DNA from: Limiplasma merdipullorum
Lineage (GTDB): Bacteria > Bacillota > Clostridia > Christensenellales > Aristaeellaceae
DNA length: 20,769 bases
Reading direction: 5' to 3'
Assembly: GCA_018711955.1 (NCBI GenBank)
Contig: DVHQ01000129.1
Location: 1 to 20,769, forward strand
Both the position numbers and the translations under genes were made by a program. Positions 1 to 8,683 of this stretch are shown here, piece after piece. The first letter of the stretch is position 1, and each line of letters begins with the position of its first letter. The notes below the pieces were generated by a model. It saw only the letters and a program-made list of their open reading frames with translations, made no database searches and was not told the DNA's origin.

Positions 1-19
1 TTTTCTTTTTTCACGCGCC

Positions 20-862
20 TCACGCCTTCCTTTTTCCCTGATAATAGGCGCACAGCACCCGTCCATTCAGCCACGGAGGCAGCAGCGCGTGCAGCCACAC
101 CGCCAGATGCTGATCCGGCTTGGCCACGCGCAGGCGGAAGCGCATATGCCTGCGCTCCACATTTTGGACCAGTTTCTCGCCCAGCCGGTCCGGCGAAAGC
201 CCGTTCGCCTCGTCGCTGTGGATGACGGCCACAGCCGCGTCAAAGCGCTCGTGATAGGGCGACGCCCCGTTTTCCTCACGGGCGTTCAAGCGCGTGCGCT
301 GGCTGCCGCCGCGGTGATCGCCCGGCTCCACCAGGCACACCTGCACGCCCCAGGGAGCGGTCTCCATGGCCAGACATTCCGCATACCCCTCCAGCGCGTG
401 CTTGCTGGCTGTATAGGCGCTCTGAAACGGGATACCCAAGAGTCCGTTGATGGAGGAAAACAGCACGATGCGTCCGCTGCCCTGCGCCCGCATATAGGGC
501 AGCGCAAGACTCACCATGCGCGCCGCGCCGGTAAAATTGGTGTCCAGCACGCGGTTGTATTCGTCCGCTCCTGTCTTTTCGCACGAGCCCAGCACCAGCA
601 CCGCCGCGCCGCATACCAGCGCGTCCACGCGGGGGCTGATCTCCAGCGCCCGTCGGACAAAGTGCGCGCAGCTTTCTCCATCCGTCACGTCCAGCCGGAG
701 ACGGACCCAGTGCTCCGCCTTTTCTTCTTCAGGCGCGGTGCCGTCCGCAAAGGACCGCGCCCCGGCAACGACCAGCCAGCCCCGCCCGGCAAACTCCTTC
801 GCCGTGGCCAGGCCCAGTCCGCTGGACGCGCCCGTGATCCAAACCGTCTTGATGGTTGTCAA
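20..862 (-). CDS. Short-chain dehydrogenase/reductase (SDR) family oxidoreductase
   Basis: The 280-residue protein is a classical SDR, an NAD(P)(H)-dependent oxidoreductase with a Rossmann fold; the substrate cannot be read from sequence. Visible motifs are the cofactor loop TGASSGLG (residues 10-17), D58 in LRLDVT, N109, S136/S137, and the catalytic pair Y150 and K154 in YTASK. The usual NNAG motif is replaced by CGAA at 84-87, a modest deviation. The C-terminal third (after about 185) is longer than in minimal SDRs and basic. The best start is TTG at 862, but an AAAGGAGG ribosome site ends only one base before it, so the start is uncertain; no ATG lies near. It has its own promoter upstream and is probably a single-gene unit after rsmI. 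Family certain, function unknown. Confidence 0.9.
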   Translation of the reverse strand: MTTIKTVWITGASSGLGLATAKEFAGRGWLVVAGARSFADGTAPEEEKAEHWVRLRLDVTDGESCAHFVRRALEISPRVDALVCGAAVLVLGSCEKTGADEYNRVLDTNFTGAARMVSLALPYMRAQGSGRIVLFSSINGLLGIPFQSAYTASKHALEGYAECLAMETAPWGVQVCLVEPGDHRGGSQRTRLNAREENGASPYHERFDAAVAVIHSDEANGLSPDRLGEKLVQNVERRHMRFRLRVAKPDQHLAVWLHALLPPWLNGRVLCAYYQGKRKA

Positions 863-936
863 GCCTCCTTTTCGGCCTTTATCCTGCGCCGCGGATAAGG
901 AACATCAATATGAATGACAGCGGCGCATCCGCTGCT

Positions 937-965
937 ATTATATCGGAGGGATGCGCCTGGCGCAA
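937..965 (-). promoter_or_regulatory. Sigma-A-type promoter of the SDR gene with inverted-repeat operator candidate
   Basis: On the minus strand a TTGCGC -35 (960-965) is separated by 17 bp from a perfect TATAAT -10 (937-942). A perfect 9-bp inverted repeat, GGCGCATCC at 922-930 and GGATGCGCC at 949-957, encloses the -10 box. This is the geometry of a repressor operator, although nothing in the window identifies the regulator. Confidence 0.7.
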
Positions 966-996
966 GCGCGCGGCAGGCAAAAGCCGTCAAATCAAT

Positions 997-1026
997 GCGC
1001 CCGGGCTGCCATACGGCCCCGGGCGC
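997..1026 (-). terminator. Probable terminator after rsmI
   Basis: A perfect 9-bp stem (GCGCCCGGG at 997-1005 with CCCGGGCGC at 1018-1026), with an inner 3-bp GCC/GGC extension, lies 9 bp past the rsmI stop. On the minus strand it is followed by a weak T-containing tract (ATTGATTTG), so termination may be partial. Confidence 0.5.
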
Positions 1027-1035
1027 CTTATCGTT

Positions 1036-1899
1036 TTATTTCGCGTTCTCCATCAGCTGCTTCACGCGCAGGCTGGCCGCATATACGGCATTTTTCCGCT
1101 CACCCTGCGCAACCACTTCCTCCATGCTCTGCCTAAGGCTTAGCCCCCGCACCAGCCCGTCAAACAGCCGTGCCTCCAGCGAAAGCTCACTCGGGGGCGC
1201 TTGCGGCGCAGGGATGTCCTCCCCGGCCCATTCAAACACCAGGCAGTATTCTCCCTTTTCCGCCTTGGGGTTTTGCTCGATGGCTTCCAGCACCTGCGCA
1301 ACCGGACCGCGCAGGGTTTTTTCGTATCTTTTGGTCAGATCGCAGCTGGCGCTGACCCGGGTGTGGGGCAGCGTTTCGGCCACGGCGGCCAGTAGATCCC
1401 GCACGCGATGCGGCGATTCGTGCACCACCGCCAGGCGCGACCTGCGCGCCATGTCCAGCAGCTTTTCCTTCAGCTCGCCCTTCTGACGGGGCAGAAAGCC
1501 GAAGAAGGTAAATTCGCTGATCGCAAAGCCGCTCACGCTCAGGGCCGAAGCCATGGCCGTGGGACCCGGCACAGCCACAGCTTCGATGCCGTTTTGCACC
1601 GCCTCGCGCACCAGCACGCTGCCTGGGTCCGAAATGCAGGGAGTACCCGCGTCGGTGGTGACGGCCACGTCAATGCCTTCCTCCAGCATACGCCGGACGA
1701 TTCCCACCGCCTTGCCCCGCTCGTTGTGCTCGTGGCAGCTGATGAGCGGGGTATGGATGTCAAAGGCGCTGAGCAGCTTCTGGGTCACGCGCGTGTCCTC
1801 GGCAGCGATCAGCGATACGCTTTGGAGCGTTTCGATGGCGCGGGGCGTCATATCGCCCAGGTTCCCGATGGGGGTTGCGACCACATACAAAGTCGGCAT
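1036..1899 (-). CDS. rsmI: 16S rRNA (cytidine-1402-2'-O)-methyltransferase RsmI
   Basis: The protein (287 aa, normal length) belongs to the tetrapyrrole-methylase-fold family and 2'-O-methylates C1402 in the decoding centre of 16S rRNA using S-adenosylmethionine. Diagnostic stretches are the N-terminal LYVVATPIGNLGDMTPRA, AAEDTR near residues 33-38, the SCHEHNE segment, DAGTPCISDPG around 84-94, and VPGPTA with the SGFAISEFTFFGFLPR block. The C-terminal part carries the small helical region typical of full-length RsmI. ATG at 1899 is preceded by AAAAGAGGTAA inside the end of rsmH, which finishes 3 bp upstream, so the two genes are probably translationally coupled. RsmH methylates the same nucleotide on N4, making this a two-gene unit for m4Cm1402. 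Confidence 0.97.
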   Translation of the reverse strand: MPTLYVVATPIGNLGDMTPRAIETLQSVSLIAAEDTRVTQKLLSAFDIHTPLISCHEHNERGKAVGIVRRMLEEGIDVAVTTDAGTPCISDPGSVLVREAVQNGIEAVAVPGPTAMASALSVSGFAISEFTFFGFLPRQKGELKEKLLDMARRSRLAVVHESPHRVRDLLAAVAETLPHTRVSASCDLTKRYEKTLRGPVAQVLEAIEQNPKAEKGEYCLVFEWAGEDIPAPQAPPSELSLEARLFDGLVRGLSLRQSMEEVVAQGERKNAVYAASLRVKQLMENAK

Positions 1900-1902
1900 G
1901 GC

Positions 1903-2844
1903 TTACCTCTTTTCAAACACGCGAAGCTTGGCGCTGCGCGCACGGGGATTGCTTGCGACCTCCTGCGCCGAGGGCTTGACCGCGCCGCCAGCCAGCACGC
2001 GGCCCAGCGGCTTTTTGCCGCAGGTGCATACGGGGGCCTTGGGCGGGCAGGTACAGGGGTTTTGCAGCTGGCGAAACGTCTGCTTCACGATGCGGTCCTC
2101 CAGCGAATGGAAGGTGATCACCAGCAGCCGCCCGCCGGGGGCCAGCAGGTCCACAAAGTCGCAGAGTGCCTGCCGGAGCGGGTCCAGCTCGTCGTTCAGC
2201 GCGATGCGCACGGCCTGGAACGTGCGGCGGGCAGGATGCCCGTCGTCCTTGCGGCGCACGGCTTTGGGGATGGCCGCATCCACCACGGCCACCAGGTCGC
2301 CCGTGGTCAGGATCGGCGCTTTCGCCCGCCGTTCCACAAAGATCTGCGCAATGCGCGCGGCCCATTTTTCCTCGCCATATTCGGTGAGGATGCGGCGAAA
2401 CTCCTCCTGCGAAATGCCAGCCAGGTATTCCGCGGCCGTGGGCCCCTGCGAGGGGTCCATGCGCATGTCCAGCGGCGCGTCCTCGTGGTAGCTGAAGCCG
2501 CGCGCAGCCTCGTCCAGCTGATGGCTGCTCACCCCCAGATCCACCAGCGCGCCGGTGAGGGGCGGCGCGCCCGCCGCACAGAGCAGCGCCTTTGCATCGT
2601 GAAAGTTGCCGTGAATCGCCTGAAAGCCGGGATACGCCTTCAGTCGCGCCGAGGCGGCGGCAATGGCCTCGCCGTCGCGGTCGATGCCGTACAGCCGCGC
2701 CGTGCCGCCGGAAAGGCGCAAAATGCCCTCGCTGTGGCCGCCGCCGCCCAGCGTGCCGTCCAGATAGACGCCGTCGGGCCGGGGCGCCATCCATTCCATA
2801 ACCTCGTCAAAGAGGACCGGCACATGATGAAATGCGTTGTCCAT
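1903..2844 (-). CDS. rsmH: 16S rRNA (cytosine-1402-N4)-methyltransferase RsmH
   Basis: The 313-residue protein N4-methylates C1402 of 16S rRNA. It starts MDNAFHHVPVLFDEV, followed by the SAM-binding YLDGTLGGGGHS motif, GVSSHQLD, the MDPSQGPTAAEYL segment, GEEKWAARIA, and the C-terminal GGRLLVITFHSLEDRIVK block, all standard for RsmH (formerly MraW). The ATG at 2844 has GGAGG four bases upstream; the open frame extends further but reads through repeats, so this start is preferred. In most bacteria rsmH sits in the dcw cell-division cluster with mraZ, ftsL and pbp genes. None are present here, and its partner is rsmI. No clear promoter is visible in the 220 bp behind it, so it may depend on read-through from valS. 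Confidence 0.97.
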   Translation of the reverse strand: MDNAFHHVPVLFDEVMEWMAPRPDGVYLDGTLGGGGHSEGILRLSGGTARLYGIDRDGEAIAAASARLKAYPGFQAIHGNFHDAKALLCAAGAPPLTGALVDLGVSSHQLDEAARGFSYHEDAPLDMRMDPSQGPTAAEYLAGISQEEFRRILTEYGEEKWAARIAQIFVERRAKAPILTTGDLVAVVDAAIPKAVRRKDDGHPARRTFQAVRIALNDELDPLRQALCDFVDLLAPGGRLLVITFHSLEDRIVKQTFRQLQNPCTCPPKAPVCTCGKKPLGRVLAGGAVKPSAQEVASNPRARSAKLRVFEKR

Positions 2845-2859
2845 GCTTCCTCCGTAAAA

Positions 2860-2882
2860 GCGGGCCGGTTTCCCGGCCCGCA
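2860..2882. repeat. GC-rich hairpin repeat, copy A
   Basis: A 9-bp perfect stem (GCGGGCCGG / CCGGCCCGC) with a 4-base loop. The whole 23-bp unit recurs identically and in the same orientation at 3034-3056. On the minus strand this copy is followed by TTTTACGG and the rsmH ribosome site, so it could act as an attenuator or terminator directly before rsmH. Confidence 0.85.
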
Positions 2883-3033
2883 CAGGTTGCTGCCAAAGTG
2901 CGGGATGCAGGGGCCTCAGGCCCTTGCCGGGGTGTGGGGCGGAGTCCCAAGCCCTGTGCCGCAGCACAATAGGAGAGAGCGTCGCGAGCGCCCAACGGGC
3001 GCAAGAAACGCGCCTCTCTCCAAAACAGCCTGA
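2883..3033. repeat. Hairpin-rich intergenic segment between two identical repeats
   Basis: This non-coding spacer is made of nested inverted repeats. GGAGAGAG at 2972-2979 pairs with CTCTCTCC at 3014-3021 around an inner CGCCC (2989-2993) / GGGCG (2997-3001) hairpin, and a GGGCCT/AGGCCC palindrome lies near 2910-2925. It resembles dispersed palindromic intergenic elements rather than a gene. Open frames crossing it are rich in Arg, Pro and Gly and have no plausible start. Confidence 0.6.
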
Positions 3034-3056
3034 GCGGGCCGGTTTCCCGGCCCGCA
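3034..3056. repeat. GC-rich hairpin repeat, copy B (after valS)
   Basis: Identical to the unit at 2860-2882. It lies 8 bp beyond the valS stop codon and could serve as a valS terminator, but the following bases on the minus strand (TCAGGCTGTTTTGG) give only a weak, delayed T tract. Confidence 0.8.
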
Positions 3057-3064
3057 GTCCGTTA

Positions 3065-5701
<2,637 letters not shown>

Positions 5702-5727
5702 GGGGTTTCCTCCCTTCCTGATCCGGC

Positions 5728-5937
5728 TCACAGGCCGGGAAACACATCCAGCAAGATCAGCGCGCCCAGGAGCGCCAGCACAAGCCCCGCGATTCTCACC
5801 GGAAGCACGGCGCGCTCGCCCCGGTCGTGGAGCACAAACCTGCACAGCCGGGTTGCCTGCACGCACAGCACCGCACCAACCAGCAGCAGTGTAATGCCCG
5901 GCACGCTCAGCCGCGAAAGCACCTTTTCCCAATCCAC
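5728..5937 (-). CDS. Small two-helix membrane protein between the T-box and valS
   Basis: A 69-residue open frame starting at GTG (5937), with AGGAAAGG about 11 bases upstream, lies just after the T-box terminator and ends 26 bp before valS. It encodes two hydrophobic segments (about residues 12-28, LSVPGITLLLVGAVLC, and 51-67, IAGLVLALLGALILLD) joined by a short basic linker with RLCRFVLHDRGER. No catalytic motif or signal peptidase site is seen and I do not recognise a family. The hydrophobic/basic layout looks selected rather than chance. Being downstream of the T-box, it should be induced with valS when valine-tRNA charging falls. The longer upstream frame runs through the T-box and is not coding. 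Confidence 0.6.
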   Translation of the reverse strand: MDWEKVLSRLSVPGITLLLVGAVLCVQATRLCRFVLHDRGERAVLPVRIAGLVLALLGALILLDVFPGL

Positions 5938-5971
5938 GGCAATCGCATCCTTTCCTGGCAAACCTGAAACC

Positions 5972-6007
5972 AAAAAAGCCGCTCGCGTCCAAAGGACGGA
6001 GCAGCTC
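5972..6007 (-). terminator. T-box attenuator terminator
   Basis: On the minus strand GCTGCTC-CGTCC pairs with GGACG-C-GAGCGGC (one bulge, one G-T wobble) around a TTT loop, followed by six T. It overlaps the 3' half of the conserved T-box antiterminator sequence, as expected for alternative folding. Confidence 0.93.
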
Positions 6008-6205
6008 CGTGGTACCACCTTACTTCGCGGCCCGACGGGCCGCCTCAATGCGCTGTAACGTGCGCACACGGCGAGGCTATGACCAGTGCCATTCACCCCA
6101 CGCCCTCCCAGGCGACCTTCCCCTTCCCGTGCATCCGGACCGCCTTTCAGCCGGCGAGCGGTCCTCTCTTGGGCGACGGGGGAGGGTACTCCTCCTGTTC
6201 TTAGG
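5972..6205 (-). promoter_or_regulatory. T-box riboswitch leader, valine-specific (specifier GUC)
   Basis: Read on the minus strand, the leader has the T-box parts in order: AGTA at 6190-6187 in Stem I; the AAGAGAGG box near 6170-6163; an apical stem GGACCGC (6164-6158) / GCGGTCC (6143-6137) with GGCTGAAAG in its loop region; a likely specifier GTC (6116-6114) inside AAGGTCGCC; the antiterminator core AAGGTGGTACCACGG (6021-6007); and a terminator. GTC is a valine codon and the acceptor-binding UGGU (6017-6014) fits a tRNA with discriminator A, as in tRNA(Val). Uncharged tRNA(Val) should stabilise the antiterminator and allow transcription of the small membrane gene and valS. No good promoter is seen between rpmF and this leader, so rpmF read-through may supply it. 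Confidence 0.92.
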
Positions 6206-6216
6206 GCGATGACGGC

Positions 6217-6248
6217 GCAAGGCCGCCCGAACTGTCAGGCAGCCTTGC
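6217..6248 (-). terminator. Hairpin after rpmF, possible weak terminator or 3' stabiliser
   Basis: An 11-bp stem (GCAAGGCTGCC / GGCGGCCTTGC, one G-T wobble) with a 10-base loop lies between the rpmF stop and the T-box. It lacks a following T run, so it probably processes or protects the rpmF mRNA rather than ending transcription, which would leave read-through into the T-box possible. Confidence 0.4.
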
Positions 6249-6265
6249 AGCCATGGAAGAGATGC

Positions 6266-6460
6266 TTACGCATTCTCCTTCTTCTCGGTCATGTCGATGA
6301 CCTGAACGCCGTTGTAATATCCGCAATGCTTGCACACGCGGTGGGACAGCTTCTTTTCGTGGCACTGCGGGCACTCGACGATGCCGGGCAGGCTGAGCTT
6401 CCAATTTGCGCGGCGCTTGCGGCCACGGGCCTTGGATACTTTTCCCTTGGGAAGAGCCAT
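6266..6460 (-). CDS. rpmF: 50S ribosomal protein L32
   Basis: The 64-residue protein is bL32, a small zinc-ribbon component of the large ribosomal subunit. It starts ALPKGKVSKARGRKRRA and carries four metal-ligand cysteines, C30-P-Q-C33 and C43-K-H-C46, so this is the zinc-binding form. The acidic C-terminal tail (TEKKENA) is slightly longer than the shortest homologues. ATG at 6460 follows GGAGGTGTAACC. A consensus promoter and a roughly 200-nt folded leader lie upstream. yceD, normally the immediate upstream neighbour, is separated from it by a 1.2-kb membrane-protein gene. plsX and the acyl-carrier genes that often follow rpmF are absent; valS with its T-box follows instead. Confidence 0.98.
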   Translation of the reverse strand: MALPKGKVSKARGRKRRANWKLSLPGIVECPQCHEKKLSHRVCKHCGYYNGVQVIDMTEKKENA

Positions 6461-6466
6461 GGTTAC

Positions 6467-6553
6467 ACCTCCTCATTCCGCGCCCCGTCGCTGACGGGGC
6501 TTTCCAAATCGTTCGCCTGGGGAGGCGAACCAGCCTTCCGGGGAATGACGAGG
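6467..6553 (-). promoter_or_regulatory. Folded rpmF leader that can sequester the ribosome binding site
   Basis: Read on the minus strand, CCTCGTCATTCC (6553-6542) can pair with GGAATGAGGAGG (6479-6468) at 11 of 12 positions, burying the GGAGG ribosome site of rpmF. The stem encloses two perfect hairpins: GTTCGCCT/AGGCGAAC with a CCCC loop (6530-6511) and CCCCGTC/GACGGGG with an AGC loop (6499-6483). That is a three-way junction with a hidden ribosome site, compatible with autoregulation by L32. A dispersed palindromic repeat inserted here would look similar. Confidence 0.55.
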
Positions 6554-6673
6554 CAGATGCGTTTGCCGCTTCCTGCGCCCGATCCCGGCCATCATAGACA
6601 AGGTATTCATCCTTTGCAACGCTGCGGCGGCGCTTCCTTGCGCAAACGCCTGTCCACAACGTGACCAATTTGT

Positions 6674-6702
6674 ATTATATGATGGAGCAATTTCTTTGTC
6701 AA
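6674..6702 (-). promoter_or_regulatory. Consensus sigma-A promoter for rpmF
   Basis: TTGACA (6697-6702) and TATAAT (6674-6679) on the minus strand are separated by exactly 17 bp, a perfect consensus promoter. The -35 box overlaps the TGA stop codon of the upstream membrane-protein gene. Transcription should begin near 6667, leaving a leader of about 205 nt before rpmF. Confidence 0.93.
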
Positions 6703-7919
6703 GCCCTTTTTTGAACGTCTCTGCACGATCCGCCTTCCCCGATGCCGCTGAGCACTCTCAGCGCAGAAGAGGCGGCAAACACCGTCACCGAAAGCTGCTT
6801 GTAGGTCATCCAGAAATGCAGCCGCGAATGATTCTGCAAAACGCAATACCACACAACCGGCCACAGGGCGACCGCCGCCAGCGCAAGCGCCTGCGGCCAG
6901 CATTTCAGGCTTCCTTTGCGAACCGCATAAATGCCTTCCACCAGCAGCATCAGCGCAAATGCGCCGACGTTGGCCCCCATGAAGAAGGTTTCCAGATTGA
7001 TGAGCACTGCGCTGCGAATGCTCACGTCAACAGCGCCCGTTTCCGTATAGAAGGCCCCCGTGGTTCGGAAAGCGGCCTGAGACAGGATCTCTCCCAGCAC
7101 ATTTTCGCTCGTCAGCAGCGTGCCGACTACGCCCTTTCCAAACCAGGTCAGCCCGTACCCTAGGACCCACGCTGCGGATAGCAGGAATGTCTTTTTCCAG
7201 ACCGGAGTCGCCCCCTCACCGTCCCCAACCATCTGCAAGAGGCAGCATACCAGCGGATAGCCCAGCGCAAGGACGGGAAACGTCAGGAAATCAAAGAAGC
7301 ACACCAACGACCCCAGAAGAAGGAAAAACTCGTACACACGGCTGCGAACGGCCTTCCATCCACACAGCACGGCGGCGCTGCCCGCCAAGGCAAGGAAACT
7401 TACGGACATGTACTGCTGGCAAAACGGCGCAATCAGCAGAAACGACATCAGCAGCCCGCCGCAGAAATGCGCCGCGGTTCTCCAGCCGAACCGCTCGCGG
7501 CACTTCCATCCGCAGACAAGGAACAGCGCCATCAGGCCCATCATGTTCACATACCGGATGTTGACAATGCTCAGCACGATCATCAGCGGCCGAAGCACCA
7601 CGGCGTAGCCGTGCCAGTATCGCGCATAATCCGTGCGCATCGCCGCGTCCGTCACGCTTCGGCCGCCGCGCAGCAGTCCCTCATAGATCCGTATATCCGT
7701 CAGATTGTCCGTGATGCTGAAGCCCGTATGCCAGAAATAGTTGGCATACCCGCCCACCATGTTGCTCTCTTCCGTGAGCATGCCGACTGCCGCCCCGACA
7801 TTATCGCTGATCCATTCGTCGGGAAAGGAATAGGCAACCAGCATCAAGCCGGTATACAGACAAATGGCGGCCAGCAGCAGCGCCGCCAGGCGCATCCCCC
7901 TGCCCAGGACCCTTTGCAT
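6699..7919 (-). CDS. Polytopic membrane protein, possibly a GT-C-type glycosyltransferase
   Basis: The 406-residue protein has roughly ten predicted membrane segments starting with LAALLLAAICLYTGLMLVAY (11-30). An acidic FPDEW motif (32-36) follows the first helix, then a long extracytoplasmic loop containing RIYEGLLRGG and RYWHGY. A first-loop acidic motif is a feature of GT-C lipid-linked-sugar glycosyltransferases, but similarity is otherwise too low to name the substrate. ATG at 7919 has GGAGGGG upstream and lies 14 bp after the yceD stop, so it is co-transcribed with yceD. Its presence between yceD and rpmF, usually adjacent, suggests insertion; its base composition also looks less GC-extreme than its neighbours. 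Membrane protein is certain, enzyme class is inference. Confidence 0.8.
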   Translation of the reverse strand: MQRVLGRGMRLAALLLAAICLYTGLMLVAYSFPDEWISDNVGAAVGMLTEESNMVGGYANYFWHTGFSITDNLTDIRIYEGLLRGGRSVTDAAMRTDYARYWHGYAVVLRPLMIVLSIVNIRYVNMMGLMALFLVCGWKCRERFGWRTAAHFCGGLLMSFLLIAPFCQQYMSVSFLALAGSAAVLCGWKAVRSRVYEFFLLLGSLVCFFDFLTFPVLALGYPLVCCLLQMVGDGEGATPVWKKTFLLSAAWVLGYGLTWFGKGVVGTLLTSENVLGEILSQAAFRTTGAFYTETGAVDVSIRSAVLINLETFFMGANVGAFALMLLVEGIYAVRKGSLKCWPQALALAAVALWPVVWYCVLQNHSRLHFWMTYKQLSVTVFAASSALRVLSGIGEGGSCRDVQKRA

Positions 7920-7933
7920 ATTTCCCCTCCGCC

Positions 7934-8452
7934 CTAGTGTATCTGCTTCTGCGAATCCAGCAGCTCATCCAGTCCCTCAAAGGGACGGTAGGTTCCTTCG
8001 TCCTCCGGCTCCTCGTTCCATACTTTTCCGGCCTCGTTCCAGGCCTTCAGCTCCGTGGCGGCATGACAATCCGCACTGCCGCATACAAAGCGCATCGGCA
8101 GGCTGAGCATCACCAGCGTCAGCGCCATGTGGTCCAGCGGCACAGACTTGCCCTCGTAGCGAAAGCATTCATCCTCGGTTTCGTTGGCGTCCTTGCGGAA
8201 AGTTTCGTCGAAGTCAAGCTCTATTGCTTTTTCCGCCGGTGCCAGGCATACGGCGCAAGCGGCGTGCGCCGTGGTCGTCAGCCTTCCCTCCAGCCGTACG
8301 GTGTCATCCGCCACAAAATAGGTTCCCTCCAGCGTCACTGCGTCAAAGGTCACCGCTTCGCTGCCCACGTCCTGCGCCTCCAGCGTCAGCCTCGCCTCAA
8401 AGGGAAACGGTGTCGCCGGGTGGACAAAGCCGCGGGATACATCCAGTTCCAT
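7934..8452 (-). CDS. yceD: YceD family protein (DUF177), ribosome-biogenesis-associated
   Basis: The 172-residue protein matches the YceD/DUF177 pattern: an N-terminal beta-rich half (FEARLTLEAQDV, VTLEGTYFVADDTVRLEGRLTTTA), a CAVC pair (66-69) within CAVCLAPAEKAIELDFDETF, then an acidic region and LSLPMRFVCGSADC with C124 and C129. YceD proteins have been linked to 23S rRNA accumulation in plants and bacteria and are usually coded next to rpmF. The four cysteines could bind a metal, which is inference. ATG at 8452 follows GGAGGTGGCAGT. A promoter lies 45-75 bp upstream and the membrane-protein gene follows directly. Confidence 0.9.
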   Translation of the reverse strand: MELDVSRGFVHPATPFPFEARLTLEAQDVGSEAVTFDAVTLEGTYFVADDTVRLEGRLTTTAHAACAVCLAPAEKAIELDFDETFRKDANETEDECFRYEGKSVPLDHMALTLVMLSLPMRFVCGSADCHAATELKAWNEAGKVWNEEPEDEGTYRPFEGLDELLDSQKQIH

Positions 8453-8496
8453 ACTGCCACCTCCGTTTTAAAAGCGCGGTTTTGACCGTGCCTCTC

Positions 8497-8526
8497 ATTA
8501 TAGGGACGGCTGTGCTGCCTTGTCAA
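8497..8526 (-). promoter_or_regulatory. Promoter of the yceD operon
   Basis: TTGACA (8521-8526) and TATAAT (8497-8502) on the minus strand, 18 bp apart. Both boxes match consensus exactly. The 5' UTR would be about 40 nt. Confidence 0.85.
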
Positions 8527-8628
8527 GCTGCGCGGAGCGCGGCGGCCATCAGGCCCGCACAGCCCAGCATTCCCGCCCGCCTGATCCATCCCCTTATCAT
8601 AGGCGCACCTCACCGCGTTTTGTCCAAG

Positions 8629-8672
8629 ACCAAATCCGGCGCGGATGCCTACGCACCCGCGCCGGATTTGGT
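8629..8672 (-). terminator. Terminator after ackA
   Basis: A stem of 14 perfect pairs (CCAAATCCGGCGCG at 8630-8643 with CGCGCCGGATTTGG at 8658-8671), extendable at both ends, sits just past the ackA stop with a 12-base loop. The T tract is better on the plus strand (GGTTTTCC) than on the minus strand, but no plus-strand gene needs it. Confidence 0.75.
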
Positions 8673-8683
8673 TTTCCAGAAAT

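Noticed and set aside
1408..3033. 541-codon plus-strand open frame opposite rsmI/rsmH
   Set aside because: Shadow of two well-recognised minus-strand genes; it spans both genes and their junction, and has no recognisable family.
2860..3056. CRISPR-like array, because of two identical repeats
   Set aside because: Only two copies, self-complementary throughout, with a 151-bp interval and no cas genes.
6009..6664. Plus-strand open frames over the T-box and rpmF leader
   Set aside because: They run through highly structured regulatory RNA encoded on the opposite strand and through rpmF antisense; no family resemblance.
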